Positions 53,163 to 60,132 of a stretch of DNA of 64,000 nucleotides are shown piece after piece. Each line of letters starts with the position of its first letter. The first letter of the stretch is position 1. The notes under the pieces were generated by a model, which saw only the letters and a program-made list of their open reading frames with translations, searched no databases and had not been told where the DNA came from. Location of the stretch: assembly GCA_017501245.1 (NCBI GenBank), contig JAFVXI010000020.1, forward strand, positions 1-64,000, read 5' to 3'. This DNA is from Clostridia bacterium (GTDB lineage: Bacteria > Bacillota > Clostridia > Oscillospirales > CAG-272). The translations under genes were made by a program, and so were the position numbers.

Positions 53163-53953
53163 GATAAAGTGCTTTGACGGAAGCGAAGAGGTGACGTACC
53201 GTGCTTCGCCTTAAAGAGCTTGATGAAATAGCTGGTGTCGGAGAAGCCGGATGCAAAGGCAATATCGGTTATCGGAAGGTCTGTGCCGATGAGCAATCTT
53301 TTAGCATCCTCGAGGCGAAGCTCGTTGCAATAATCTGAAAAGGACATACCGAATATCTTCTTGAATTTGTGGCTGATATAGGACTTAGAGCGAGAGAAAT
53401 GTGAACAAAAGGTGTCAAAAGTGATGCTTGTGTGGTTCTCTGCAAGGAACTGAGACATCATATTGAATTCATTTGCCTCGAGCTTGTCGCAGGAGGAAAG
53501 CAGCTCCTCAAGCATAATGCATAGGGGTGGGATCACTGCCGTGATAACGCCTTCGGGCATGGGAACTGATTTAAGTGAGGCTGCCGAGGCATTATGAGCG
53601 GTGGAGGCGGGGAGTGAGCCTTTATAGCCCGAGACGGCTACGTAACCGAGGTCGGCGCCCTTTCCCTTAACCTTGAATATATACTCGCGTACACCTGCGT
53701 GGCACTCCCTGATCTCACACTCGAAGCCGGAATCATCAATAAGAGCGCGCTGATAGACTATGCAGGCGTCGGCATGCTCCGCTTTAACCGAGATGCAGAA
53801 GGGGTTGTTATGTGAATTATATTTCAAGAGCTTCTGCCAGATCCTGTACGGTATGCGCAGGATGCTCTCCTTGGTGAAATGTATGGAGACGAGAAGGTCG
53901 ATGCTCTCGAGATATCCAAGGTAAGCTTCTATTTTTTCGCCTAGCTTTATCAT
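53159..53953 (-). CDS. AraC-family regulator with short N-terminal domain
   Basis: Residues about 165-262 are a complete AraC DNA-binding domain (FCSHFSRSKSYISHKFKKIF and IAFASGFSDTSYFIKLFKA). The N-terminal about 150 residues match a GAF- or PocR-like sensor only loosely (NPFCISVKAEHADACIVYQR), with a HAGVREYIFKVKGKGADLGY segment like PocR proteins. Two ATGs are adjacent; the second, 5 bases from GGAGG, fits better. It diverges from the FAD oxidoreductase gene, which is its likely target. Confidence 0.85.
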   Translation of the reverse strand: MIKLGEKIEAYLGYLESIDLLVSIHFTKESILRIPYRIWQKLLKYNSHNNPFCISVKAEHADACIVYQRALIDDSGFECEIRECHAGVREYIFKVKGKGADLGYVAVSGYKGSLPASTAHNASAASLKSVPMPEGVITAVIPPLCIMLEELLSSCDKLEANEFNMMSQFLAENHTSITFDTFCSHFSRSKSYISHKFKKIFGMSFSDYCNELRLEDAKRLLIGTDLPITDIAFASGFSDTSYFIKLFKAKHGTSPLRFRQSTLS

Positions 53954-54004
53954 CATAGCCTCCGTGCATTATTTTTATATTTTCACGCTTATTTCATATG
54001 GATA

Positions 54005-54033
54005 TTGATGCGAAAATATGATATATTTATTTT
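54005..54033 (+). promoter_or_regulatory. Weak promoter of FAD oxidoreductase gene
   Basis: TTGATG (54005-54010), 17 bp, TATTTT (54028-54033). The -10 is poor, as expected if the AraC protein must activate it. Confidence 0.4.
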
Positions 54034-54068
54034 AACAGACAAAAATCAATTCGTCAAGAGGTGTATTT

Positions 54069-55850
54069 ATGCTTGAGAGGAAGGTAATTGAATGCGATCT
54101 GTGCGTTGTCGGCGGCGGTATGGCGGGGCTTACCTCTGCTATTGCGGCAGCGAGAGAGGGCGCCAAGGTCGTTTTGATGCACGAGAGACCCGTGCTTGGC
54201 GGAAACGCATCATCCGAAATTAGGATGTGGGTTTGCGGCGCTAAGGGAAAGAACAACCGTGAAACCGGAATCCTCGAGGAGATCATGCTCGAGAGTCTTT
54301 ATCGCAACCCGACGAAGAGCTATGCTCTTTGGGATAGCATTCTTTACGACTTCGTTACACGAGAAAAGAATATTACGCTTTTGCTCAACACGACCTGCAT
54401 GGACGCTGAGACTGCCGAAGGAGATTATGCTGACGGCAGAAGCGTGCGAATCGAGAAGATCGTCGGATATCAGATGACGACTCAGCGCTTTATCGAGGTT
54501 AAGGCCGCACTCTATGCAGACTGCTCGGGCGACAGCATTCTTGCTCCGCTCTCGGGAGCTGAGTTTATGTTCGGGCGCGAGAGCAAATACGACTTCGGCG
54601 AGGACACGAACCTCGAAGAGGCAGACGCAATGACTATGGGAATGTCCTGTCTTGTTTACGGCAGGGAGACCAACCGTGAGATCACGTTCATTCCTCCTGC
54701 CTTTGCGAAGAAGCTTGGCGACTCCGACTTTGAAAACCGTATGCCCGATATTTACGACGAGACCGAGAACTTCTGGTATCTTGAGCTTGGCGGAAACAGA
54801 GACAGCATCGGCGACACCGAGGAGCTGAGGCACGAGCTTGTGGCACTTGCGCTCGGAACCTGGGACTACGTTAAGAACTCCGGAAGATTTAAGGCTGAGA
54901 AATTTGACGTTGATTTCCTCGGCTTCCTGCCCGGCAAGAGAGAATCTCGCAGAATGTGCGGCGAATATATCGTAACGCAGAGGGATATCTCGGGCGGAAG
55001 AGTGTTTGAGGATGAGGTAGCATACGGTGGATGGCCGCTTGACGATCACTTCCCCGGCGGCTTTTATCATAGGGGCGTTCCTAACACTGATTTTGCTACT
55101 CCTGCGCCCTATTCTCTGCCCTATCGCGCACTTTACTCGAGGAATGTGGAAAACCTCTTCTTTGCGGGAAGGAACATAAGCATGACGCATCTCGCCATGA
55201 GCTCGATCCGTGTTATGGCTACCTGCGCACTGCTCGGAGAGGCTGTCGGAAAAGCGGCTTATCTTTGCATAAAGCACGGAAAAACTCCGCACGGGGTATA
55301 CCTTGACCATATTTGCGAGCTTCAGGAGCTACTCCTCAACGAGGACTGCTTCCTGCCCTCGAAAAAGAGATGCATCTCGGATGCGTGCCTTGGAGCTACC
55401 ATCAGGGGCGCTGCTGACTCGATCAGAAACGGCGAGGACCGCGAGCATATAAGATACGGAACCGAGGATAGAGGATGTGCCGCGCTCGTTAAGGCCGGAG
55501 AGGCTATTTCGTATAGCTTTGACAAGGCTACGGTCAAAGCCGTGCATATCGTATTTGACTCCGATCTTAACCGAGTTACTCTGCCCGGTGGCTGGTGTGA
55601 GCAGGGACACTCGACCAGAGCTTGCACCCTTCTTGACAGCCCGATCATGCATATGCCGCTTACGCTTTGCAAGAGCTTTAAGCTGATTGGCGTTTGCGAC
55701 GGATGCGAGGAGATCATACTTGACGTCGAGGACAACAGAAAGCGCAGCTACCACGTAGAATGCAACAAGGAATACGACGAGCTGATGCTCGTTGCTCTCT
55801 CCTCTTGGGGCGAGGGGGATATACCCGTCATTTCCTTTGACTTTTGCTAA
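54069..55850 (+). CDS. FAD-dependent oxidoreductase (PF12831 type)
   Basis: A 593-residue flavoprotein. The dinucleotide motif is DLCVVGGGMAGLTSAIAAAR (about residues 9-28), and the FAD_oxidored family segments VLGGNASSEIRMWV and SMTHLAMSSIRVMATCALLG are present. The C-terminal about 150 residues are a beta-rich domain (about 440-593), perhaps a carbohydrate-binding type. No signal peptide is visible. Members occur in glycan and sugar-acid gene clusters; the reaction is unknown. GAGGTG lies 8 bases before the ATG. A strong terminator follows. Confidence 0.82.
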   Translation: MLERKVIECDLCVVGGGMAGLTSAIAAAREGAKVVLMHERPVLGGNASSEIRMWVCGAKGKNNRETGILEEIMLESLYRNPTKSYALWDSILYDFVTREKNITLLLNTTCMDAETAEGDYADGRSVRIEKIVGYQMTTQRFIEVKAALYADCSGDSILAPLSGAEFMFGRESKYDFGEDTNLEEADAMTMGMSCLVYGRETNREITFIPPAFAKKLGDSDFENRMPDIYDETENFWYLELGGNRDSIGDTEELRHELVALALGTWDYVKNSGRFKAEKFDVDFLGFLPGKRESRRMCGEYIVTQRDISGGRVFEDEVAYGGWPLDDHFPGGFYHRGVPNTDFATPAPYSLPYRALYSRNVENLFFAGRNISMTHLAMSSIRVMATCALLGEAVGKAAYLCIKHGKTPHGVYLDHICELQELLLNEDCFLPSKKRCISDACLGATIRGAADSIRNGEDREHIRYGTEDRGCAALVKAGEAISYSFDKATVKAVHIVFDSDLNRVTLPGGWCEQGHSTRACTLLDSPIMHMPLTLCKSFKLIGVCDGCEEIILDVEDNRKRSYHVECNKEYDELMLVALSSWGEGDIPVISFDFC

Positions 55851-55858
55851 AATATTAA

Positions 55859-55894
55859 GAGCGGCAGATCTTCTGCCGCTCCTATTTGTTTTTT
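55859..55894 (+). terminator. Terminator of FAD oxidoreductase gene
   Basis: GAGCGGCAG (55859-55867) pairs with CTGCCGCTC (55873-55881), followed by CTATTTGTTTTTT. Confidence 0.8.
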
Positions 55895-55938
55895 CCATAC
55901 TGTTTTGACGTTTAATAAATTTTTTCGCAAAAAAGGTA

Positions 55939-55967
55939 TTGCAAATTTGAGATAACTATGTTATAAT
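55939..55967 (+). promoter_or_regulatory. Promoter of repeat-tRNA-Ser transcript
   Basis: TTGCAA (55939-55944), 17 bp, TATAAT (55962-55967). The only gene downstream on this strand is tRNA-Ser, about 400 bp away, behind the two repeats. Confidence 0.7.
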
Positions 55968-56008
55968 AGTTGACGTTGAGCGACAAACACTCGCTCAAAA
56001 CCTTATAT

Positions 56009-56186
56009 AAATGTATATAGTTGCATCACAGAGAGGTATTTCACCTGCGGTGAATATATCCACACCTTGCGTTTACAAGCGAGCTTGACACGCTTCGGTG
56101 GGATATGCGAAGCGGATTCAAGAGCTGTGCTCTTGAGCCACTTCTCACAGGGCTCTGCATATATGATGCAAACTATTGCATCATAT
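56009..56186 (+). repeat. 178-bp structured repeat, copy 1
   Basis: This unit recurs at 56191-56368 with three substitutions (98% identity). It is full of inverted repeats: TTCACC/GGTGAA (56040-56054), an outer ATATCC-CACC with GGTGGGATAT, CAAGAGC/GCTCTTG (56119-56135) and a terminal ATGATGCAA/TTGCATCAT hairpin (about 56163-56184). The 5' end (ATAGTTGCATC) also pairs with the 3' end (GATGCAAACTAT). It encodes no transposase. It may be a non-autonomous mobile element or a structured RNA. Confidence 0.85.
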
Positions 56187-56190
56187 CTAA

Positions 56191-56368
56191 AAATGTATAT
56201 AGTTGCATCACAGAGAGGTATTTCACCTACGGTGAATATATCCACACCTTGCGTTTACAAGCTAGCTTGACACGCTTCGGTGGGATATGCGAAGCGGATT
56301 CAAGAGCTGCGCTCTTGAGCCACTTCTCACAGGGCTCTGCATATATGATGCAAACTATTGCATCATAT
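56191..56368 (+). repeat. 178-bp structured repeat, copy 2
   Basis: The direct copy of 56009-56186, four bases after it. The three differences (56047/56229 G to A, 56081/56263 G to T, 56128/56310 T to C) all fall at the centres of palindromes, in the loops. It ends two bases before the tRNA-Ser gene, so its terminal hairpin would touch the tRNA 5' end in the precursor. Confidence 0.85.
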
Positions 56369-56370
56369 AT

Positions 56371-56461
56371 GCAGAGGTATCGAAGCGGTCATAACGGGGC
56401 TGACTCGAAATCAGTTTGTGGATAACACCACACGAGGGTTCGAATCCCTCCCTCTGCGCCA
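56371..56461 (+). tRNA. tRNA-Ser (CGA)
   Basis: The 7-bp acceptor stem GCAGAGG/CCTCTGC (56371-56377 with 56451-56457) is followed by G and an encoded CCA. The anticodon loop CTCGAAA has anticodon CGA (serine, UCG codons), the T-arm carries GGGTTCGAATCCC, and a long variable arm marks a class II tRNA. It is transcribed from the promoter about 400 bp upstream through both repeats. Confidence 0.93.
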
Positions 56462-56464
56462 AAC

Positions 56465-56499
56465 ATGCAGTTGCGCCTTTTGGTGTAACTGCATTTTTC
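56465..56499 (+). terminator. Terminator of tRNA-Ser transcript
   Basis: ATGCAGTT (from 56465) pairs with AACTGCAT (to 56494), with inner GCGCC/GGTGT pairing, and TTTTTCTTTT follows. Confidence 0.8.
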
Positions 56500-56600
56500 T
56501 TTTGGCGCCGTGGGAGTGGATTCGTGCCTTGCGACGTAGTCGAAGGGTTTGCATTTCGGGCGAGGCGCAATCAAAGCTTGAGGGAGCCGTGCCGTCGAAA

Positions 56601-57365
56601 TCAGTTCAATTTGAAGGATCTACCAAAGGCTGTTTTGGCAAATGAGAACGTTGACGCACTGATAGAGAGGAATAAAAGAAAGATCGATAGACAGATCGCA
56701 TTTGCAAGCTCGCCGCCTATGATGGACATAGGAATTAGCGGGATAATCGAAAGAATGAGGCTAATTATGCTGATTACATACAGAGTATTACGCTTAGCTC
56801 TATTCTTTTCTTGATATTTAAGTAAAAGCTGTTTAGCGGATGGAGTAAGATGATAATCGGAAAGGAAAATATATCTCCATTTCCCTACTCTTGTCGAGCC
56901 GAGAATAATCAAAGTAGAGCCAAGGATGAGAAGAAAGATCAATATAGGCATGCCGCCGTACATTGCAAGATCTGTGTCTATGATGCTAAAAATCAGCAAA
57001 AGAACAGGAGAGAGCAAAAACAGCAGACAACCGACCCCAAGGTTGCTTGCCGCAGAGTGCATACTACTCAAATATCTTTCTAAATCGGTGAGAGTTATTT
57101 CATTTTCACGGTTTTGATCATTCGTGAGCTTGTCGAAATGATCCGGGTCAGGGGCCTCAGGAAGCGTTTCGGAGTCCTTTAACAAATAATCGGTGCTGAC
57201 TTCAAACAGCTCTGCCAAAAGAAGGATCTTATCAACGTCCGGCAAGGCTCCTCCCGACTCCCATCTGGAAACCGCTTGTCTTGATACGCCCACTTTATCG
57301 GCGAGCTCCTCCTGCGTCCAACCGCGCATACGGCGCAGACGCATTATCTTTTCATCAATGATCAT
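56601..57365 (-). CDS. XRE-family regulator with membrane C-terminus
   Basis: Residues about 5-60 are a Cro/CI helix-turn-helix (RMRGWTQEELADKVGVSRQA, then VSRWESGGALPDVDK). The C-terminal about 150 residues contain four hydrophobic segments (about 115-135, 140-160, 195-215, 225-245), so the regulator is anchored in the membrane. Many Clostridia XRE proteins of this layout exist and their signal is unknown. AAGGAGGT lies 5 bases before the ATG at 57365. A longer frame (to 57422) begins in the -35 box. A palindrome over the -10 suggests autorepression. Confidence 0.85.
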   Translation of the reverse strand: MIIDEKIMRLRRMRGWTQEELADKVGVSRQAVSRWESGGALPDVDKILLLAELFEVSTDYLLKDSETLPEAPDPDHFDKLTNDQNRENEITLTDLERYLSSMHSAASNLGVGCLLFLLSPVLLLIFSIIDTDLAMYGGMPILIFLLILGSTLIILGSTRVGKWRYIFLSDYHLTPSAKQLLLKYQEKNRAKRNTLYVISIISLILSIIPLIPMSIIGGELANAICLSIFLLFLSISASTFSFAKTAFGRSFKLN

Positions 57366-57385
57366 ATTGACCTCCTTGTCATTTG

Positions 57386-57422
57386 ATATAATCATTATAT
57401 TGTGTTTGCGAGCGGAAGTCAA
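57386..57422 (-). promoter_or_regulatory. XRE gene promoter with palindromic operator
   Basis: Minus strand TTGACT (57422-57417), 17 bp, TATAAT (57399-57394). The -10 lies inside ATATAAT-C-ATTATAT (57386-57400), a perfect palindrome with 7-bp arms, where the encoded regulator could bind and block transcription. Confidence 0.65.
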
Positions 57423-57528
57423 CCAAGTTTGGCTTGAAGCTTGTCAATTTACAGTTGCATTCAAGCATAAGCGAGCCGAATTTGCAATCGCATCAAGAGC
57501 GTGTGCCTTAAAATGCAAATAATTATAG

Positions 57529-57572
57529 TCAAAACAAAGCCACCCAAACAAGAATTGCTCTTGCGGGTGGCT
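57529..57572 (-). terminator. Terminator of GH109-like gene
   Basis: AGCCACCC (57538-57545) pairs with GGGTGGCT (57565-57572), with an inner CAAGA/TCTTG stem, and TTTGTTTT follows on the minus strand. It is 90 bp past the stop. Confidence 0.75.
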
Positions 57573-57662
57573 ATTAAGCGTTTTCGATGTGTTATGTCAG
57601 ATCGAACGTCCGTGGCTAAGCTCTTCAAGGCTTACGGGCACTAGACACGAGGATGAAAGCCC

Positions 57663-58943
57663 TTAATGAATGGGCGTTTCGGGCTCGTCAACGATATAGT
57701 CGAGCGAATACTTACACCTCGGGGAGGGCTCGCGGTTAAGGTACTTACCTCTTGTGAAGTCGGGGAAATCAACGGCGGTGCCGCCCTCGGCAATAGACCT
57801 TGCGCTGAGCGGTCCGATCGCAAGCCATACGGCAGCGTCGTAGGCGTCGATGGGGGTGTTGATCTTCTTTTGGACTGCCTCGATGAATGCACGGTTTACC
57901 AGCCAGTCCATGCTGCTGTGGCTGCCCTCGTCCTCAATGCCCTCCTCGAAATACTGACGGTAGAGGGGGTGCTCGTATTTTTTGAACATTTCCTGCTCGT
58001 TGTTTACGACAGACTCTGCGATGCAGGAGTGACCGCCCATATGCTCGAACCAGATGACTTGGCGTGCCTCGTCTACGAAGCCAACGGTGCCTCTGACACC
58101 GAAATCACGGCTGTAATAGGACCTCGGGAGAGTTGTGTCGAGGGTGAGATGTACGGTTACACCGTTTTCGCAGGTGAGGAGAGTGTCAACTATATCTCCC
58201 TGCTTGAACTCCATATTTGCATATTCGCTGTCGGCACCGAAATGACGGGCGGCATAGGCGTTGATGCCCCTGCTCTTGGAAGCGACGGAGACGAGCTTTG
58301 TGAAGCGATTGCCTTTATTTATCCTAAGCACCTTGGAGAGAGGTCCAAGCGCATGGGTAGGATAGTTCTCACAGTTGCGCGTGCGATAAAGGGGTAGCCT
58401 GTAATGCTTGGGGCCCTCCTTATCGATATCTTTGAAGAACTCGCACTCATTAAGATTGTGCATATATGCGCCCGTACAGTGCACGATCTCACCGAGGAGA
58501 CCTTGATCAACGATATTATAGGTTACCATCTCGCGGCGATCGTAGCAGCAGTTTTCAAGCATCATAACGGGCGAGCCGGTTCTCTCATATGCCTCAACGA
58601 GGGCGAAGCACTCATCAAGATTATCAGCACAGCCGACCTCTACGGCGGTATACTTGCCTGCCTCCATACATTCAATAGCCATCTCGGGTCTGCCCGTCCA
58701 CCCGATCATAACGTAGACGGCATCAACCTCGGGATCTCTTAGGATCTCGTGATAATCCTTTATCATTATGGGCTCGTGACCCGAGCGCTCAAGAACGCCT
58801 GCTCTAGCCTCCTCAAGCCTTGAGTCATCGAGGTCGCAAACGTATTTGACCTCTACGTCCTTCATCTTAGCTACGTTGCGCAGAAGAACGCCCAAGCCTC
58901 TTCTACCAAGGCCGATATATCCTACTTTAACCTTTTTCGTCAT
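57663..58943 (-). CDS. GH109-like Gfo/Idh-family glycosidase or dehydrogenase
   Basis: A 426-residue Gfo/Idh/MocA-fold protein. VKVGYIGLGRRGLGVLLRN is the NAD-binding start. The segments MMLENCCYDRREM, LLGEIVHCTGAYMHNL, NYPTHALGPLSKVLRINKGN and GSHSSMDWLVNRAFIEAV match the GH109 alpha-N-acetylgalactosaminidases, which use NAD as a bound cofactor. This is a better fit than a plain dehydrogenase. No signal peptide, so it would act inside the cell. CTAAGGAGG lies 6 bases before the ATG. It is divergent from the AraC gene at 59066, with overlapping promoters. Confidence 0.75.
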   Translation of the reverse strand: MTKKVKVGYIGLGRRGLGVLLRNVAKMKDVEVKYVCDLDDSRLEEARAGVLERSGHEPIMIKDYHEILRDPEVDAVYVMIGWTGRPEMAIECMEAGKYTAVEVGCADNLDECFALVEAYERTGSPVMMLENCCYDRREMVTYNIVDQGLLGEIVHCTGAYMHNLNECEFFKDIDKEGPKHYRLPLYRTRNCENYPTHALGPLSKVLRINKGNRFTKLVSVASKSRGINAYAARHFGADSEYANMEFKQGDIVDTLLTCENGVTVHLTLDTTLPRSYYSRDFGVRGTVGFVDEARQVIWFEHMGGHSCIAESVVNNEQEMFKKYEHPLYRQYFEEGIEDEGSHSSMDWLVNRAFIEAVQKKINTPIDAYDAAVWLAIGPLSARSIAEGGTAVDFPDFTRGKYLNREPSPRCKYSLDYIVDEPETPIH

Positions 58944-58958
58944 AATTCCTCCTTAGAA

Positions 58959-58987
58959 TTGACAAATCATATAAATCGATATATAAT
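58959..58987 (+). promoter_or_regulatory. Perfect consensus promoter of AraC gene at 59066
   Basis: TTGACA (58959-58964), 17 bp, TATAAT (58982-58987). It overlaps the divergent GH109-like gene promoter. Confidence 0.75.
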
Positions 58988-58988
58988 G

Positions 58989-59017
58989 ATTGTAGCATAT
59001 CTAAAAACAAATAGCAA
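58989..59017 (-). promoter_or_regulatory. Promoter of GH109-like gene
   Basis: Minus strand TTGCTA (59017-59012), 17 bp, TACAAT (58994-58989). Its -10 lies one base from the -10 of the opposite promoter, so polymerase cannot occupy both. Confidence 0.6.
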
Positions 59018-59065
59018 TTTAAATTTAGACCTGTTTTCTTAGATTTCAGATACTATGGAGATGTT

Positions 59066-59869
59066 ATGGTTAACAGATACGTCAAGAGATTTTTCGATAT
59101 CGACTGCTATCACACGGCGTTTCGGTTTGAATATGCCGAGGATTTTGAATTCAAGGGCGAGAGACACGACTTCTATGAGATGACGCTGATCATGTCGGGA
59201 GCGGTAATAGTAACGAGCGACGAGATGGTTTATAAGCTCCGGAGAGGGGAGGCTATAATACATCCGCCGATGTCCTTCCACAGGATAATGAGCGCTGACG
59301 GTACGACGCCAAAGGGGTATACTGCAACATTTCATACCAGCGGAAGGATCCCGGGGCTTGATAAGGCGGCACCGATAACCCTCAGCGATGAAAATCTCGC
59401 TGATTTCAGCAACCTCTTTGATGAGCTGATACCATACGTAAAAGAAGGTGAGAAGCGTAACTGCGAGGGTCAGCTGCTCACGGCGAGGCTGACAGAGCTT
59501 CTGATACGTGTAACCGGTGAGACGAGCGGCGAGCCTCTGCCCTTCTCTGCTTCTGCCGTGGAATACAACAAGGTCGTTACTAAGATGAGCGCATCCGTCA
59601 ACGATAATCTTGAGCTGCCTGAAATCGCAAAGGATTGCAATATAAGCTTAAGCTATCTTAAAAAGCTTTTCAGCAAATACGCCGGAGTCAGCCCAAAGCT
59701 GTTCTATCACTCGCTCAGGGCGGAGGCTGCCGCAGGGATGCTGAAGTCGGGATATGCCGTCGGTGAGGTTGCGGAGATCATGCACTTTTCATCCCCTGAA
59801 TATTTTTGCGAATTTTTCAAGAGATTTTACAAAATCTCGCCATCAAGATATAAAGCCAGCATAGAATGA
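59066..59869 (+). CDS. AraC-family regulator
   Basis: A 267-residue regulator. An N-terminal cupin-like part (about 10-110: HDFYEMTLIMSGAVIVTSDE, then EAIIHPPMSFHRI) is followed by an AraC double helix-turn-helix (about 165-265: IAKDCNISLSYLKKLFSKYA and VAEIMHFSSPEYFCEFFKR). It is likely to control the GH109-like gene on the other strand, and perhaps the GH2 gene. No Shine-Dalgarno match is strong here (GGAGATGTT). It is the third AraC gene in 10 kb. Confidence 0.88.
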   Translation: MVNRYVKRFFDIDCYHTAFRFEYAEDFEFKGERHDFYEMTLIMSGAVIVTSDEMVYKLRRGEAIIHPPMSFHRIMSADGTTPKGYTATFHTSGRIPGLDKAAPITLSDENLADFSNLFDELIPYVKEGEKRNCEGQLLTARLTELLIRVTGETSGEPLPFSASAVEYNKVVTKMSASVNDNLELPEIAKDCNISLSYLKKLFSKYAGVSPKLFYHSLRAEAAAGMLKSGYAVGEVAEIMHFSSPEYFCEFFKRFYKISPSRYKASIE

Positions 59870-60061
59870 CAAGCTTTATTTGCATTTTTCTGTAGTTAAA
59901 CATCAAATAGACGATTTTTTTCATAGACGGGATGAATTGTCTTAGTCCAAATTCAAGCCATACCACGGCGCTGATTCGAGGATGCATTTGAGCTGACTAG
60001 ATACGCAAATACGCATTGTGGTATATAAAGAAAAAACAATGAATTAATTACTCTAAATGTG

Positions 60062-60090
60062 TTGATTTAATTTGCGCACGGGTGTATAAT
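60062..60090 (+). promoter_or_regulatory. Promoter of GH2 gene
   Basis: TTGATT (60062-60067), 17 bp, TATAAT (60085-60090), 42 bp upstream of the start. The gap 59870-60061 is AT-rich with nothing else recognised. Confidence 0.7.
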
Positions 60091-60132
60091 AATGCATGAG
60101 ATTAGATCTCGGAGGAATTTAAGAGGTGTATT

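Noticed and set aside
56009..56368. CRISPR-like array
   Set aside because: Only two long copies separated by four bases; there are no spacers and no cas genes.
56355..56570. Open frames over tRNA-Ser that look like small proteins (EGFEPS type)
   Set aside because: These are well-known spurious translations of the tRNA-Ser gene; the tRNA structure explains the sequence.
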